Source: Microbacteriaceae bacterium PS02066 (GTDB lineage Bacteria; Actinomycetota; Actinomycetes; Actinomycetales; Microbacteriaceae). Taken from it: a stretch of 64,000 bases of DNA. Both the position numbers and the translations under genes were made by a program. The notes beneath the pieces are model-generated. The model saw only the letters and a program-made list of their open reading frames with translations. It did not search any database and was not told the origin of the DNA. Location: the NCBI GenBank assembly GCA_029959545.1, contig JASCPH010000006.1:1-64000 (forward strand), read 5' to 3'. Position 1 is the stretch's first letter. Each line of letters starts with the position of its first letter. This document shows positions 17,651 through 25,950 of the stretch, piece after piece.

Positions 17651-18294
17651 GCGCTCGTTCCGCGATGGGGCGTGAGGGTCAGTGCGCGCGCTGGAGCGTC
17701 CTTCGCGCCGAGTGAGGCCAGCCAGGTGGCCAGCATCCGATAGCCGTACTCGGTCAGGACGCTCTCGGGATGGAACTGGACCCCCCTGAGCGGCAGCCGG
17801 CGGTGTTCGAGCGCCATGACCGTTCCCTCGGGCGTGCGGGCGGTGACACGCAGCACGTCGGGAATCGTCTCCGCCGCCACGGCGAGCGAGTGATACCGGG
17901 CGGCCGAGAAGGGAGAGGGAAGTCCCCGGAGAATGCCGCTCCCGTCGTGAATGATCGGCGACGTCATCCCGTGCATGAGCTCGGGCGCCTGCGCCACGCG
18001 GGCACCGAAGGCCACCGCCAGCGCCTGGTGTCCGAGACAGACTCCCAGAAGCGGGGTGCGTGACTCGGCGGCCGCCGCCACCACGGCGAGCGACGATCCG
18101 GCACCCTCGGGCGCACCGGGGCCGGGTGAGACGAGGACTCCGTCGAATCCCGCGAGAGCCGCCGGTACCGCATCCGCGTCGATCTCGTCCGACTCGCGCA
18201 TCACGGCGTCGGCCCCGAGCTCACGCAGGTAGCCCACGAGCGTGTGGACGAAACTGTCGTGGTTGTCGACGACCAGCACGCGTGCCGCGGTCAC
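17635..18294 (-). CDS. Anthranilate/aminodeoxychorismate synthase glutamine amidotransferase subunit (TrpG/PabA)
   Basis: This is a 219-aa class I glutamine amidotransferase. The nucleophile motif is GVCLGHQALA, the His-Glu pair is in HPESVLTEYG, and VSPGPGAPE is typical of TrpG/PabA. It supplies ammonia to a chorismate-using partner for tryptophan or folate synthesis; the partner is not in the window, so TrpG and PabA cannot be separated. In mycobacteria the gene at this place is called trpG. GTG 18294 is chosen for its GTGA overlap with the small gene upstream. Confidence 0.9.
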   Translation of the reverse strand: MTAARVLVVDNHDSFVHTLVGYLRELGADAVMRESDEIDADAVPAALAGFDGVLVSPGPGAPEGAGSSLAVVAAAAESRTPLLGVCLGHQALAVAFGARVAQAPELMHGMTSPIIHDGSGILRGLPSPFSAARYHSLAVAAETIPDVLRVTARTPEGTVMALEHRRLPLRGVQFHPESVLTEYGYRMLATWLASLGAKDAPARALTLTPHRGTSAQPAQ

Positions 18295-18446
18295 TGAACG
18301 GTCGACTCCTGCGGGTCGACGATCGACGAGATCCACGGGAAGACGTACCAGAACAGACCGTAGAGGACGGCCGCTGCAACGACGAGCACGATGAGCAGTC
18401 GCACCCACCAAGGGCCGGGAAGGATGCGCCAGAACGCCGCGTACAT
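18291..18446 (-). CDS. 51-aa single-span membrane protein between sortase and amidotransferase
   Basis: This short gene is held between two others by overlapping codons. Its ATG (18446) shares a base with the sortase stop, and its TGA overlaps the GTG of the next gene. The product begins MYAAFWRILPGPWWVR and has one strong hydrophobic helix (about 17-36) followed by a short charged tail. Small proteins of this kind appear at the same place in related genomes as far as I recall. Function unknown; the coupling suggests a link to the sortase. Confidence 0.72.
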   Translation of the reverse strand: MYAAFWRILPGPWWVRLLIVLVVAAAVLYGLFWYVFPWISSIVDPQESTVQ

Positions 18447-19252
18447 CAGGTCACCGCCTCGCTCAGGGATGCCGGCGCGCCCTCGGCTCCCGGCGTGAAG
18501 GACTCGAACACGGCGTAGGCCACGAGACGCTCCGAGAACCCGTAGCGCGGGCTGCAGGTCGTCATGGTCAGATAGCGGCCGTTGGCTTCGATGCCCTGTT
18601 CGCGCGGGACGGGAAGCAGCACGTCGACCGAATCCGGGGTCACGTACTCCATGTTCCGGTAGCGGTACGTGTACCAGCCGTCCTGCGTCTGGATCACGAT
18701 GGCATCCCCGACGTGGAGGTCGGGCAGATTCATGAAGGGCGCACCGTGGCTGCCACGGTGCGCTGCGACGGCGAAGTTACCGACAGCGCCCGGCATCTGC
18801 GTGCTGGAGTAGTGGCCGATGGCTCCGAGGTCCAAGCTCTCCGAGCGACCGACGCCGCCCGCGATCTGCACGGCGTAGTCGGGACCGAAGCGCGGGATGT
18901 GCATGATGCCGAAGACCTCGCCGCTACCGGCATCCGGGCGCACGACCGGCTCTGCGGTGCTCACCGTCGGCGCTTCCGCCTCGGGGGTGCTCGACGCGCT
19001 CGTCGAAGGAGAGGGTGACGACGAACCGTAGTCCTGCGCCCACTGCTCAGCGATCGCCTGGCCCGCGGCATTGTTCTGCTGGCCCTGGATCCAGTCACCG
19101 ATCCACAGCTGCCAACCGACGTACAAGAAGGCGAGCACACCGACGGTGATGAAGATCTCTCCGATGACCCCGAGCGCGCTGATGCGCCTGCGCGGGCGCG
19201 TGGCGGCGCTCCGGCGCGAACGCCGCGTCGCGGCGGGCGGGGTGTCGGTCAC
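18446..19252 (-). CDS. Class E sortase
   Basis: This 268-aa transpeptidase has a basic N-terminus, one membrane anchor (about 29-52), a Ser/Thr-rich linker and a sortase barrel from about residue 115. The catalytic residues are His in AVAAHRGSHG, Cys in TMTTCSPRYG, and Arg in the following FSERL. Class E enzymes are the housekeeping sortases of many actinobacteria and recognise LAxTG-type signals. The start is GTG 19252, 6 nt after a TAGACT -10 box (19259-19264, minus strand), so the mRNA is probably leaderless. Confidence 0.92.
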   Translation of the reverse strand: MTDTPPAATRRSRRSAATRPRRRISALGVIGEIFITVGVLAFLYVGWQLWIGDWIQGQQNNAAGQAIAEQWAQDYGSSSPSPSTSASSTPEAEAPTVSTAEPVVRPDAGSGEVFGIMHIPRFGPDYAVQIAGGVGRSESLDLGAIGHYSSTQMPGAVGNFAVAAHRGSHGAPFMNLPDLHVGDAIVIQTQDGWYTYRYRNMEYVTPDSVDVLLPVPREQGIEANGRYLTMTTCSPRYGFSERLVAYAVFESFTPGAEGAPASLSEAVT

Positions 19253-19258
19253 AAGGGG

Positions 19259-19301
19259 AGTCTAACCGTCGCAGGTGACGCAAAAGCCTGACCCCTAGAA
19301 T
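19259..19301. promoter_or_regulatory. Back-to-back leaderless promoters of sortase and crgA
   Basis: Two -10 boxes face away from each other in a 55-bp gap. TAGACT (19264 to 19259, minus strand) serves the sortase gene, and TAGAAT (19296-19301, plus strand) serves crgA. Each ends 6 nt before a start codon, so neither transcript is expected to have a 5' leader. Confidence 0.65.
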
Positions 19302-19307
19302 GTGCAC

Positions 19308-19544
19308 ATGGCACGCTCCGACAACGACGAGGACCTCACCCCCGCTGGCGCCGGTGAGCCCGCTCCCAACCCCGTGTGGTTCAAGCCCATCATGATCGGT
19401 CTCATGCTCGTGGGACTCGTGTGGGTTCTGGTGTTCTACCTCAGCGGAATGCAGTTCCCCATTCCGGGCATCGAGGCATGGAACCTCGTGATCGGGTTCG
19501 GAATCGCCTTCGTCGGCTTCCTCATGACCACTCGGTGGCGCTGA
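19308..19544 (+). CDS. Cell division regulator CrgA
   Basis: This 78-aa membrane protein has a hydrophilic N-terminus and two transmembrane helices (about 23-42 and 53-72), the CrgA layout. In mycobacteria CrgA bridges FtsZ, FtsQ, FtsI and Wag31 at the septum. A GTG six bases upstream (19302) is open, but ATG 19308 lies exactly 6 nt after TAGAAT and matches the family start MARSDND. Its neighbourhood with sortase and pknB is conserved in actinobacteria. Confidence 0.9.
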   Translation: MARSDNDEDLTPAGAGEPAPNPVWFKPIMIGLMLVGLVWVLVFYLSGMQFPIPGIEAWNLVIGFGIAFVGFLMTTRWR

Positions 19545-19588
19545 CGGCTCGAAGCCGAAGAATTACATCCGTGTGATTCATCCCCACA

Positions 19589-19609
19589 TGTGGATGAGTC
19601 TGTGGATAA
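19589..19609. promoter_or_regulatory. DnaA box pair outside oriC
   Basis: In the gap between the converging crgA and rhomboid genes there is a perfect DnaA box TGTGGATAA (19601-19609) and, 3 bases before it, an 8/9 match TGTGGATGA (19589-19597). The spot is about 18 kb from oriC. It could titrate DnaA or be a chance occurrence. Confidence 0.5.
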
Positions 19610-19621
19610 CTCTCCCGCTCG

Positions 19622-20491
19622 TCACCAGATCGCGGGCGCCAGAGCGAGCAGCCCGATGAGAACGACCGACCATCCGGTCAACAACGCGATCTGCAGCGCG
19701 CGCCGTCGACGCTCGCGCGTCATGACGTAGATCAGGCCGACGACGGCGCCGGCAACGAGGCCACCGACGTGCGCCTGCCACGAGATGTTGAAGCCGGGCA
19801 CGAATCCGATCACGAGATTGATCGCCAGCACGATGATGATGCCGGTGATGTCGTTTCCCATTCGGCGCGCGATGACCATGAGGGCTCCAAACAGCCCGAA
19901 GATCGCACCCGACGCGCCCACGACGAAGGTGCTCGGCGCGATGAGATCGACCAGCACCGACCCGCCGAGCGCGCTGATCAGATACAGCGTCAGGAAGCGG
20001 GCGCTTCCGAGCACCGGCTCGAGGATGCGTCCGATCATCCACAAGGTCAGCATGTTCAGGCCGACGTGCCAGAAGCCGGAGTGCACGAGGCTGGCTGTGA
20101 GCAGTCGCCACGGCTGGAACTCGCCCGTGAACTGGGGATAGAGGTACCCGGCGCTGAAGCCGAGCCACTGGGTGAGCGGGAGTCCGAACGAGAGGACGAA
20201 CACCGCGGCGCAGAGGGCGATGATCGTGTATGTCACGATCGGCCGACCGCCGCCCGCGGCGAGGGCCACGGGGGTAGACCGGCCCCACCGACGCTGCGCC
20301 TTCTTCTGTGCGGGCGTCGCGGCACGTCGCTGCTCGGCCATGCACTCCGGACAGATCACCCCGACCGGCGCCTGCGTCTGACACTCGGGGCAGATGGTTC
20401 GCAGGCACCGCTGGCAGAGCACGAAGCTCTGACGGTCGGGATGCCGGTAGCAGAAGTTCTCGCGGTTGTTCGCGAAGCTCTCGCTCGTCAC
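19622..20491 (-). CDS. Rhomboid-family intramembrane serine protease with N-terminal zinc-ribbon-like region
   Basis: This 289-aa protein has a cysteine-rich N-terminus (CYRHP, CQRCLRTICPECQ, CPEC), likely a B-box-type zinc-binding segment, at about residues 13-52. A six-helix rhomboid core follows. The catalytic serine is in GASGAIFG and the histidine in HVGGLVAG. It cleaves membrane proteins within the bilayer. It lies just downstream of the cyclophilin gene on the same strand (13-bp gap), an arrangement seen in other actinobacteria. Confidence 0.93.
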   Translation of the reverse strand: MTSESFANNRENFCYRHPDRQSFVLCQRCLRTICPECQTQAPVGVICPECMAEQRRAATPAQKKAQRRWGRSTPVALAAGGGRPIVTYTIIALCAAVFVLSFGLPLTQWLGFSAGYLYPQFTGEFQPWRLLTASLVHSGFWHVGLNMLTLWMIGRILEPVLGSARFLTLYLISALGGSVLVDLIAPSTFVVGASGAIFGLFGALMVIARRMGNDITGIIIVLAINLVIGFVPGFNISWQAHVGGLVAGAVVGLIYVMTRERRRRALQIALLTGWSVVLIGLLALAPAIW

Positions 20492-20504
20492 GGGATGCGG
20501 GTGG

Positions 20505-21062
20505 TCAGACCTGCGCGACGTCGATCGACTCGATCACGACGGGCTCGACCGGCCGGTCGCCGGCTCCGGTGGGAACCTGGGCGATGGCGTCGACGACCTG
20601 ACGCGACGCGTCGTCCGCAACCTCGCCGAAGATCGAGTGCTTGCCCTGGAGCCACGGGGTCGGGTCGGTCGTGATGAAGAACTGCGATCCGTTCGTGCCC
20701 TCCACGGCTCCCGTGATGGCGTTGCGGCGCTGACCGGCGTTGGCCATGGCCAGCAGGTAGGGCTTCTGGAAGGTGAGCTCCGGGTGGATCTCATCGTTGA
20801 ACGTGTAGCCGGGGCCGCCCACGCCCTGACCGAGCGGGTCGCCGCCCTGGATCATGAAACCGGGGATGATGCGGTGGAAGATGACCCCGTTGTACAGGGG
20901 GCCGGAACCGGGCTGACCGGTCGACGGGTCGGTCCACTCTCCGGTGCCGTCGGCGAGACCGACGAAGTTCTGAACCGTGCGAGGTGCGTGATCCCCGAAC
21001 AGGTTGACGACGATGTCGCCGTGGTTGGTGTGGATGGTGGCGACGGCGGTGTGCTGAGGCAT
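20505..21062 (-). CDS. Cyclophilin-type peptidyl-prolyl cis-trans isomerase
   Basis: This 185-aa cyclophilin has no signal peptide. The active-site arginine and phenylalanine are in VIFHRIIPGFMIQGGD, and NGSQFFITT is the second family signature. It catalyses proline isomerisation in the cytoplasm. Mycobacterial ppiA holds the same place between gyrA and the pknB cluster. It is probably co-transcribed with the rhomboid gene. Confidence 0.94.
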   Translation of the reverse strand: MPQHTAVATIHTNHGDIVVNLFGDHAPRTVQNFVGLADGTGEWTDPSTGQPGSGPLYNGVIFHRIIPGFMIQGGDPLGQGVGGPGYTFNDEIHPELTFQKPYLLAMANAGQRRNAITGAVEGTNGSQFFITTDPTPWLQGKHSIFGEVADDASRQVVDAIAQVPTGAGDRPVEPVVIESIDVAQV

Positions 21063-21161
21063 GTTGTCATTGTCTCAGAGTTCGCTGCAAGCCCTGCCGT
21101 TCGGGGCCGATCCCTCTGGCAAGATGGGCTCACGACTACCCACGGATTAGGGGGATCTCGC

Positions 21162-21743
21162 ATGAGCCTCAGCCGCAAGCGTAAGAAGGAGCTCCGGAAG
21201 CTCCAGGGCCACGCCAACAAGGTGTGGGAATCGCAGCAGGTGCTGGTCGGTGAAGCGGCGGACATCGCTCGCGAAGCCGGCCGCCAGCTCGGCAACTACA
21301 ACCGCGAGCACGTGGTGCCCGCGGTGCGCGAAGGGTACGACCGCTACGCGGCTCCGTACGTGGACCGCGGCGTCAACATCTCGAAGCACGTGCTCAGCGA
21401 CAAGGTCGTTCCGGCCGCCGGTGCGCTCGTGGGCGGCGCCCTTTCGGTATGGGATGCGGCGGGCGACACCCGTGCGCGCATCGCCGCCGGACGCGGCATC
21501 GACCTCGACCTCGCCACGTACAAGAAGAAGGCGGCCAAGTACGGCGCCAAGGCTTCGAAGAAGCTGGCCAAGCGACTGGCGGTCGAGTCGCCGAAGAAGC
21601 GGGGCATGGGCGCCGGTGGCGTCATCGCGCTCGTCTTCGGTGTCGCCGCGGCAGCTGGCGTGCTCTACGCCGCCTGGCAGACTCTGCGGGCCGACGACGA
21701 GCTGTGGGTCGCGGACGACCCGCTGAGCGCGCCTGACGCGTGA
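21162..21743 (+). CDS. Conserved-style membrane-anchored basic protein of unknown function
   Basis: This 193-aa protein has a very basic, helical N-terminal 145 residues (RKRKKELRKL, AKYGAKASKKLAKRLA) and a single transmembrane helix at about 149-167, ending in a short acidic tail. ATG 21162 follows an AGGGGG ribosome site at the usual distance. Amphipathic helices with YDRYAAPYVDRGV-type repeats suggest a coiled or membrane-associated role. I do not recognise a named family. It is translationally coupled to the deacylase gene by a 4-bp overlap. Confidence 0.72.
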   Translation: MSLSRKRKKELRKLQGHANKVWESQQVLVGEAADIAREAGRQLGNYNREHVVPAVREGYDRYAAPYVDRGVNISKHVLSDKVVPAAGALVGGALSVWDAAGDTRARIAAGRGIDLDLATYKKKAAKYGAKASKKLAKRLAVESPKKRGMGAGGVIALVFGVAAAAGVLYAAWQTLRADDELWVADDPLSAPDA

Positions 21744-22213
21744 ACGAGGATCCGACGAGGCGGGTGCGGGAAGCCGCATCCGCCCTCGGTCTTTCTGTGG
21801 AGGTGCGCGAGCGCCCCGAAGCACGGAGCCTCCCCGAGGCGGCCGAGCTCCTGGGGATCTCGCCGGTCGACATCGTCAAGACGCTGGTCGTCAAACGCAG
21901 TGACGACACGTTCCTCTTCGCCCTGATCCCGGGGGATCGGGCCATCGCCTGGCCCAAACTGCGTCAACTCGTGGGTGTCAACAAGCTGAAGCTGCCGGAC
22001 GCGGATGTCGCTCTCGCTGCGACCGGTTACGAGCGCGGCACGATCGTTCCCCTCGGCAGTACGACCGCCTGGCCGGTCTTCGCCGACGAGTCGATCCGCG
22101 GACGCCGCATCGCGCTCGGCGCGGGTGCCCACGGGTTCAGTCTTTTCGTGGATGCCGATGCCCTGTTGCAGGCGCTCAACGCGACCGTGGCGGACATCTC
22201 CCAGCCCCTCTGA
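21740..22213 (+). CDS. YbaK/EbsC-type aminoacyl-tRNA deacylase
   Basis: This 157-aa single-domain protein has the YbaK/ProX fold. DIVKTLVVKRSD contains the conserved lysine, and PLGSTTAWPVFAD and ALGAGAHGFSL form the substrate pocket. It is expected to hydrolyse mischarged tRNA such as Cys-tRNA(Pro) or related species. It starts with GTG inside the stop region of the preceding gene. It converges on the PIG-L lipoprotein gene with a 15-bp gap. Confidence 0.88.
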   Translation: MNEDPTRRVREAASALGLSVEVRERPEARSLPEAAELLGISPVDIVKTLVVKRSDDTFLFALIPGDRAIAWPKLRQLVGVNKLKLPDADVALAATGYERGTIVPLGSTTAWPVFADESIRGRRIALGAGAHGFSLFVDADALLQALNATVADISQPL

Positions 22214-22228
22214 GCGATCGCGCCCGAT

Positions 22229-23398
22229 TCAGCCGAGCGCGGGGTCTCCCTTCGGGACCAGGTACTCCCGCCGCAGCCAGTCTCCGAAGTGCGCCCGCGC
22301 GAGACAGGTCTGGGCCGAAGAACAACCGATCACGGGGTCGTGTGCGGCGTACACCGCGAACAGCGAGGCCTTGCGCTCCAGTTGTGCTCCGGTGATGTTG
22401 GCCGCTCGCTCGGCCGACGGATAGCCGACGGCGTACTCGACCTGCGCGCTGGGGGCAGCGCCCGCATCCACGGCGCGAGAGACGAGCGTTCCGACGGACG
22501 AGTGGTCGGGGTGATCGCCTGCCGAGTCCGGCGCCTGTTTGGGCAGGTGTGTGAGCACACGATCCGGCGCATAGCCGGCGAGGATCTCGGCGATCGACTT
22601 CTCCAGCGTCGCGACCGACACGGATCGTCCCGCATCGATCGTGCGCAGCGACGGGAGCGCACCGCTGAGCAGCTTCTCGAGCGTCTGCTGACCGGTGTAG
22701 ATGAACGTCGCTCCGCTGAGTCCGCCATCCGGAAGCCGCAGGAAGAGGAGCGACACGCGGTCGTCGTCACTCGGCCTGGTCATCGTGACCGTCATGCCGC
22801 TGACCAGCGTCACCGAGCGGTCGATCCATTCCCCGCTGCGCCCGAGCATGGCGTCGTAGGCCGCACGGATACCCTTCTCGCGTTCGCTGGCGTAGGTGGA
22901 TTCACCCTCTCCCGCATCCGAGTAGGTGAAGAAGAAGGTGCGCACACAGGCGCCGCTGCCCAGTTCATCGTCGATGACCGGATTACCGAAGATCAGGTCG
23001 TCGTCGTAGTGAGCCCAGAAGGACACGACCGTACGGCTCGCGCACGGCTGCTCGATGAAACTCAGCGGCGAGGTGAAGGAGGTCACATCCGTCCGCCCCA
23101 GAGCCGACGGGATGTCTGCGCACTGATCCGACGACGCGAAGAAGAGCGCCGCCTCCGCCGCCGGCTGGGGCGCCGCCGCGATCTGAGCGCCCAGGGCGGT
23201 CGCGTCGATCCCGAGTCCCGCGGAACAGCGATCGACGATGATCTGGACATCGTCTGCGGCGAGTGTGTTCGGCGGTGCGGCGGGGGACGTGTTCTCGCTC
23301 GTCGGAGCGGGAGGCTGCTGCCCACTCGCCGTACATCCACCGATCCCGAGAGCCGCGACCATCACGGCCGCAGCGCACAGAACACGCCATCGCACCAC
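22229..23398 (-). CDS. PIG-L family deacetylase lipoprotein
   Basis: This 389-aa exported protein has a lipoprotein signal peptide ending LGIGGC, so it should be anchored outside the membrane. The zinc-binding signatures of the LmbE/PIG-L family are AHYDDDLIFGNP near residue 128 and GDHPDHSSVG later. Known relatives deacetylate GlcNAc-containing molecules; MshB and GlcNAc-PI deacetylase are intracellular, so an exported version probably acts on cell-surface sugars. It lies 42 bp after the Nudix gene and is probably co-transcribed. Confidence 0.85.
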   Translation of the reverse strand: MVRWRVLCAAAVMVAALGIGGCTASGQQPPAPTSENTSPAAPPNTLAADDVQIIVDRCSAGLGIDATALGAQIAAAPQPAAEAALFFASSDQCADIPSALGRTDVTSFTSPLSFIEQPCASRTVVSFWAHYDDDLIFGNPVIDDELGSGACVRTFFFTYSDAGEGESTYASEREKGIRAAYDAMLGRSGEWIDRSVTLVSGMTVTMTRPSDDDRVSLLFLRLPDGGLSGATFIYTGQQTLEKLLSGALPSLRTIDAGRSVSVATLEKSIAEILAGYAPDRVLTHLPKQAPDSAGDHPDHSSVGTLVSRAVDAGAAPSAQVEYAVGYPSAERAANITGAQLERKASLFAVYAAHDPVIGCSSAQTCLARAHFGDWLRREYLVPKGDPALG

Positions 23399-23440
23399 TG
23401 GTCATCCTCACTGCACGTCCGGCGATCATACGTGCGAAGG

Positions 23441-23881
23441 TCACGGATGCGTGGCCGCCGTGTCCCTTTCGGCCATCCGGCGTCCGATGTCGACCAGCCG
23501 TACGCGGCGGAGAGCGTCGGCCTCCTCCGGGGTGAACCACTCGGCGCGGTCGGTGGATCCCCCCACCTCGTTGCGCAGGCGCCCGCCTGTGATGCGCGCG
23601 CGATACACGATGCGCAACGTGTGCAGCGCGGATGCGGTCTCCGCGAGGCGCTTGGTGGCGGGGATCACACGGGAGTCGATACCGAGCAGCTCGTCGACGA
23701 CCACTCCGTAGCCGGTCTCCTCACGCACCTCGCGTCGCACCGCCCGCTCGGGATCCTCACCCTCCTCGAGCCCGCCGCCCGGCAGCGTCCAGGCACTCCG
23801 ACGACCTGCGTTCCAGTGGGCCAACAGGATGCGTCCGGCGTCGTCGGTGATGATCGCGTAAGCGGCGACACGCATATCCAT
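23441..23881 (-). CDS. Nudix hydrolase
   Basis: This 146-aa protein has a complete Nudix box that starts GGGLEEGEDPERAVRREV and continues REETGYG (about residues 35-57). The substrate is not predictable. It begins MDMRVAAYAI at ATG 23881, 6 nt after a TAAAGT box (23893-23888), so it is likely leaderless. A perfect DnaA box sits just upstream of that -10 element. It probably forms an operon with the PIG-L lipoprotein. Confidence 0.9.
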   Translation of the reverse strand: MDMRVAAYAIITDDAGRILLAHWNAGRRSAWTLPGGGLEEGEDPERAVRREVREETGYGVVVDELLGIDSRVIPATKRLAETASALHTLRIVYRARITGGRLRNEVGGSTDRAEWFTPEEADALRRVRLVDIGRRMAERDTAATHP

Positions 23882-23887
23882 GACGAG

Positions 23888-23941
23888 ACTTTACCGGGGT
23901 GTGGATAACTCGCGCTGCCGTTCACGATGCTTCGCTAGCGT
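23888..23941. promoter_or_regulatory. Divergent leaderless promoters with an internal DnaA box
   Basis: Between the Nudix gene and the rightward gene at 23948 lie two outward -10 boxes, TAAAGT (minus, 23893-23888) and TAGCGT (plus, 23936-23941). Each is 6 nt from its start codon. A perfect DnaA box TGTGGATAA (23900-23908) occupies the spacer region of the leftward promoter, where a bound protein could interfere with transcription. Confidence 0.55.
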
Positions 23942-23947
23942 GACCGC

Positions 23948-24301
23948 GTGCCTCTGGACCCCGAAGAATCCCTCGCGCAGATCGAGCGCGACGTCCGGCA
24001 GAGCGCTGACCGCGCCGCCAAGATGCCCGCATTCGAAGCCACCGTCTCCGCGATTCGCGGCGCCGCCTGGTCGTCCGCACGCGACGTCTACGTCCAGGTC
24101 GACTCCACCGGACGCGTGCAGACCCTCCGCCTCGGCGAGACGGCGCTCGCCCGGGGCGCACAACGACTCGCCTCCGACATCCTCGCCACGATCGTCTCCG
24201 CGGAGAAGAACGCTCACGCGGCGACGATCGACGCCGTCTCCGAGCTCCTCGGCGAAGGCGACCCCATCACGGAACAGCTTCGCTCCACCGACACCCCCTG
24301 A
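23948..24301 (+). CDS. YbaB/EbfC-like small protein heading a secretion-substrate module
   Basis: This 117-aa protein is largely helical with a central strand pair (VYVQVDSTGRVQTLRL), the pattern of YbaB/EbfC DNA-binding proteins. In actinobacteria these often accompany type VII secretion genes. The GTG start at 23948 lies 6 nt after TAGCGT and is probably leaderless. It is followed within 20 bp by an ESX-like small protein and then by a PPE-like protein, so the three likely act together. The family match is from pattern only. Confidence 0.65.
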   Translation: MPLDPEESLAQIERDVRQSADRAAKMPAFEATVSAIRGAAWSSARDVYVQVDSTGRVQTLRLGETALARGAQRLASDILATIVSAEKNAHAATIDAVSELLGEGDPITEQLRSTDTP

Positions 24302-24321
24302 TACGTCCGAAAGAGCCTCGA

Positions 24322-24642
24322 ATGACCGAGAACATCGCCCTTGATTTCGATCGGCTCCGGCAGCATGCCGCGCTGGTCACCTCGCTTGCCGATGACGTCA
24401 CTGGCGCCATCTCGATGCTGAAGGCAGGCGATCTCGCCTCCAACGCCTTCGGCATCCTGTGCGCCTTCCTCGTTCCCCCCTCGATGGCGATGTCCGCGGC
24501 GGCGACCGGCCTCTTCAGTGCGGACCAGTCTCTGCTGCTTCGCACCGCGGGCGAGTTGCGCAGTACCGCCGCGCAATGGGAGCAGTTCGAGGACGACACG
24601 GTGACCACCCTTCGCGACCTCGAGAGCGCGCTGGGCCTGTGA
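24322..24642 (+). CDS. Type VII secretion-associated small helical protein (EspC/WXG100-like)
   Basis: This 106-aa protein lacks a signal peptide and is predicted as two long helices around a hydrophobic turn (NAFGILCAFLVPP), with a WEQF near the C-terminus. The size and layout fit ESX-type secreted helical-hairpin proteins (the EspC/DUF2580 or WXG100 groups). It overlaps the next gene by one base (TGATG), the usual pairing of such a partner with a larger substrate. No ESX ATPase lies in the window. Confidence 0.62.
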   Translation: MTENIALDFDRLRQHAALVTSLADDVTGAISMLKAGDLASNAFGILCAFLVPPSMAMSAAATGLFSADQSLLLRTAGELRSTAAQWEQFEDDTVTTLRDLESALGL

Positions 24643-25940
24643 TGACCACTCCCGCCGCCCTCGCCGCATCCGGCTCCTCCTTCGCTTCGCCCTACTCCGG
24701 CAGCAAACTCCTCGACTCCGGCCACGCGCTCTCCCAGGCCGTGCGCAACGGCGATTGGCTCGAGGGCGGACTCGCCTTCCTCGACACGCTGGGCAACGCC
24801 GCGGCCGCGCTCGCGGATCCGATCGGGACGCTCGCGAGCATCGGGCTCGGCTGGGTGATGAAGTACCTCAAGCCGCTGAGCACCTGGCTCGACCAACTGG
24901 CCGGCAGTGAGGCCAACGTGGCCGCCGTCGCGCAGCAGTGGACCAACGCCGGCAGCGCACTGCGCGACACGGGCAACACCCTCGTGACGCGCCTGTCCGA
25001 TCTCGACGGCCTCAGCGGTGACACGGTGCGCACCTACGTGCGCTTCGCGCAGGACACCGCAAAGCACATCGCCGCGACCGGTGACTGGGCCGATGCCGCG
25101 GCCGGCGGTCTGCGCAGCGCCTCGTCACTCGTCGCCAAGATGCAGGGTGTCGTGAAGAACGCCATCTCGCAGGTGGTCGCTACAGCGATCGAAGCCATGG
25201 CGGTCGTCGCCGCATCCTTCGGCCTCGGCATCGGCTACGCGATCGCCCGTGTCGTGACCAAGGTCAACCAGCTGGTGAACAAGGTCGTGCGTCCCCTCAC
25301 GCAGGTCGTGCGCTCGGTGAAGTCCCTCGTGGGCTTCGTGCAGCAGCTCGGCTCGCTGTTCAAGAGCACCGAGCGCCTCAGCTCGACCCTGCTGGGCGGC
25401 GGCGCGAAGTCCGCCACCGTCAACGCGGGCGTCGTCGTGGACGCGTCGGGAGCCACGAGGCTCGGCAACACCGCGCAGGCGAATCTGATCAGCGCCGGGC
25501 AGAAGGCCGACGACTGGCACTTCACGCCGACCGCGGTGGTCTCCACGGGCATCGGAGCGGAAGGAACGCTCACCGCCGACGGATCGACGATCGGCGCCGC
25601 GGGCGTCGGGAGTGTGCACGGGTCGGCGGACAGCGGCGGCATCGGGGCGGGCGGGGCATACGCCTCCGGCGCCACGGCCTCCACCTCCGGTACCGGAACG
25701 AGTACCCCGTCGTCGATCATGGGCACGGGTGCCGCAGCATCCGCGGCCACGGCGGCGAGCGTCGGCAGCTCTCACGCCGCGGCCGCGGGTTCCCGCATGA
25801 TGACACCGGGCGGCATGATGGGCGGCGCCAGCCGCGACGGCGGGCAGCGCAGCGGTCTCGGCATCCGTCAGGTGGTCCGCGAGATCGTCATCGAGGCGGA
25901 TGCGGGCGAGAAAGAACTCGCCACCGCAGAGCGCGACTGA
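24642..25940 (+). CDS. Large PPE/LXG-like putative type VII secretion substrate
   Basis: This 432-aa protein has a helical N-terminal half (about 1-240) with WLDQLAGSEANVAAVAQQW and a long amphipathic/hydrophobic helix near 185-205. The C-terminal half is low-complexity, rich in Gly, Ala, Ser and Thr, then a charged end. This resembles PPE- or WXG-domain proteins rather than an enzyme. The ATG is shared with the previous stop. It has no recognisable toxin domain. A terminator hairpin follows ten bases after the stop. Confidence 0.6.
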   Translation: MTTPAALAASGSSFASPYSGSKLLDSGHALSQAVRNGDWLEGGLAFLDTLGNAAAALADPIGTLASIGLGWVMKYLKPLSTWLDQLAGSEANVAAVAQQWTNAGSALRDTGNTLVTRLSDLDGLSGDTVRTYVRFAQDTAKHIAATGDWADAAAGGLRSASSLVAKMQGVVKNAISQVVATAIEAMAVVAASFGLGIGYAIARVVTKVNQLVNKVVRPLTQVVRSVKSLVGFVQQLGSLFKSTERLSSTLLGGGAKSATVNAGVVVDASGATRLGNTAQANLISAGQKADDWHFTPTAVVSTGIGAEGTLTADGSTIGAAGVGSVHGSADSGGIGAGGAYASGATASTSGTGTSTPSSIMGTGAAASAATAASVGSSHAAAAGSRMMTPGGMMGGASRDGGQRSGLGIRQVVREIVIEADAGEKELATAERD

Positions 25941-25950
25941 GTCGTACCTC

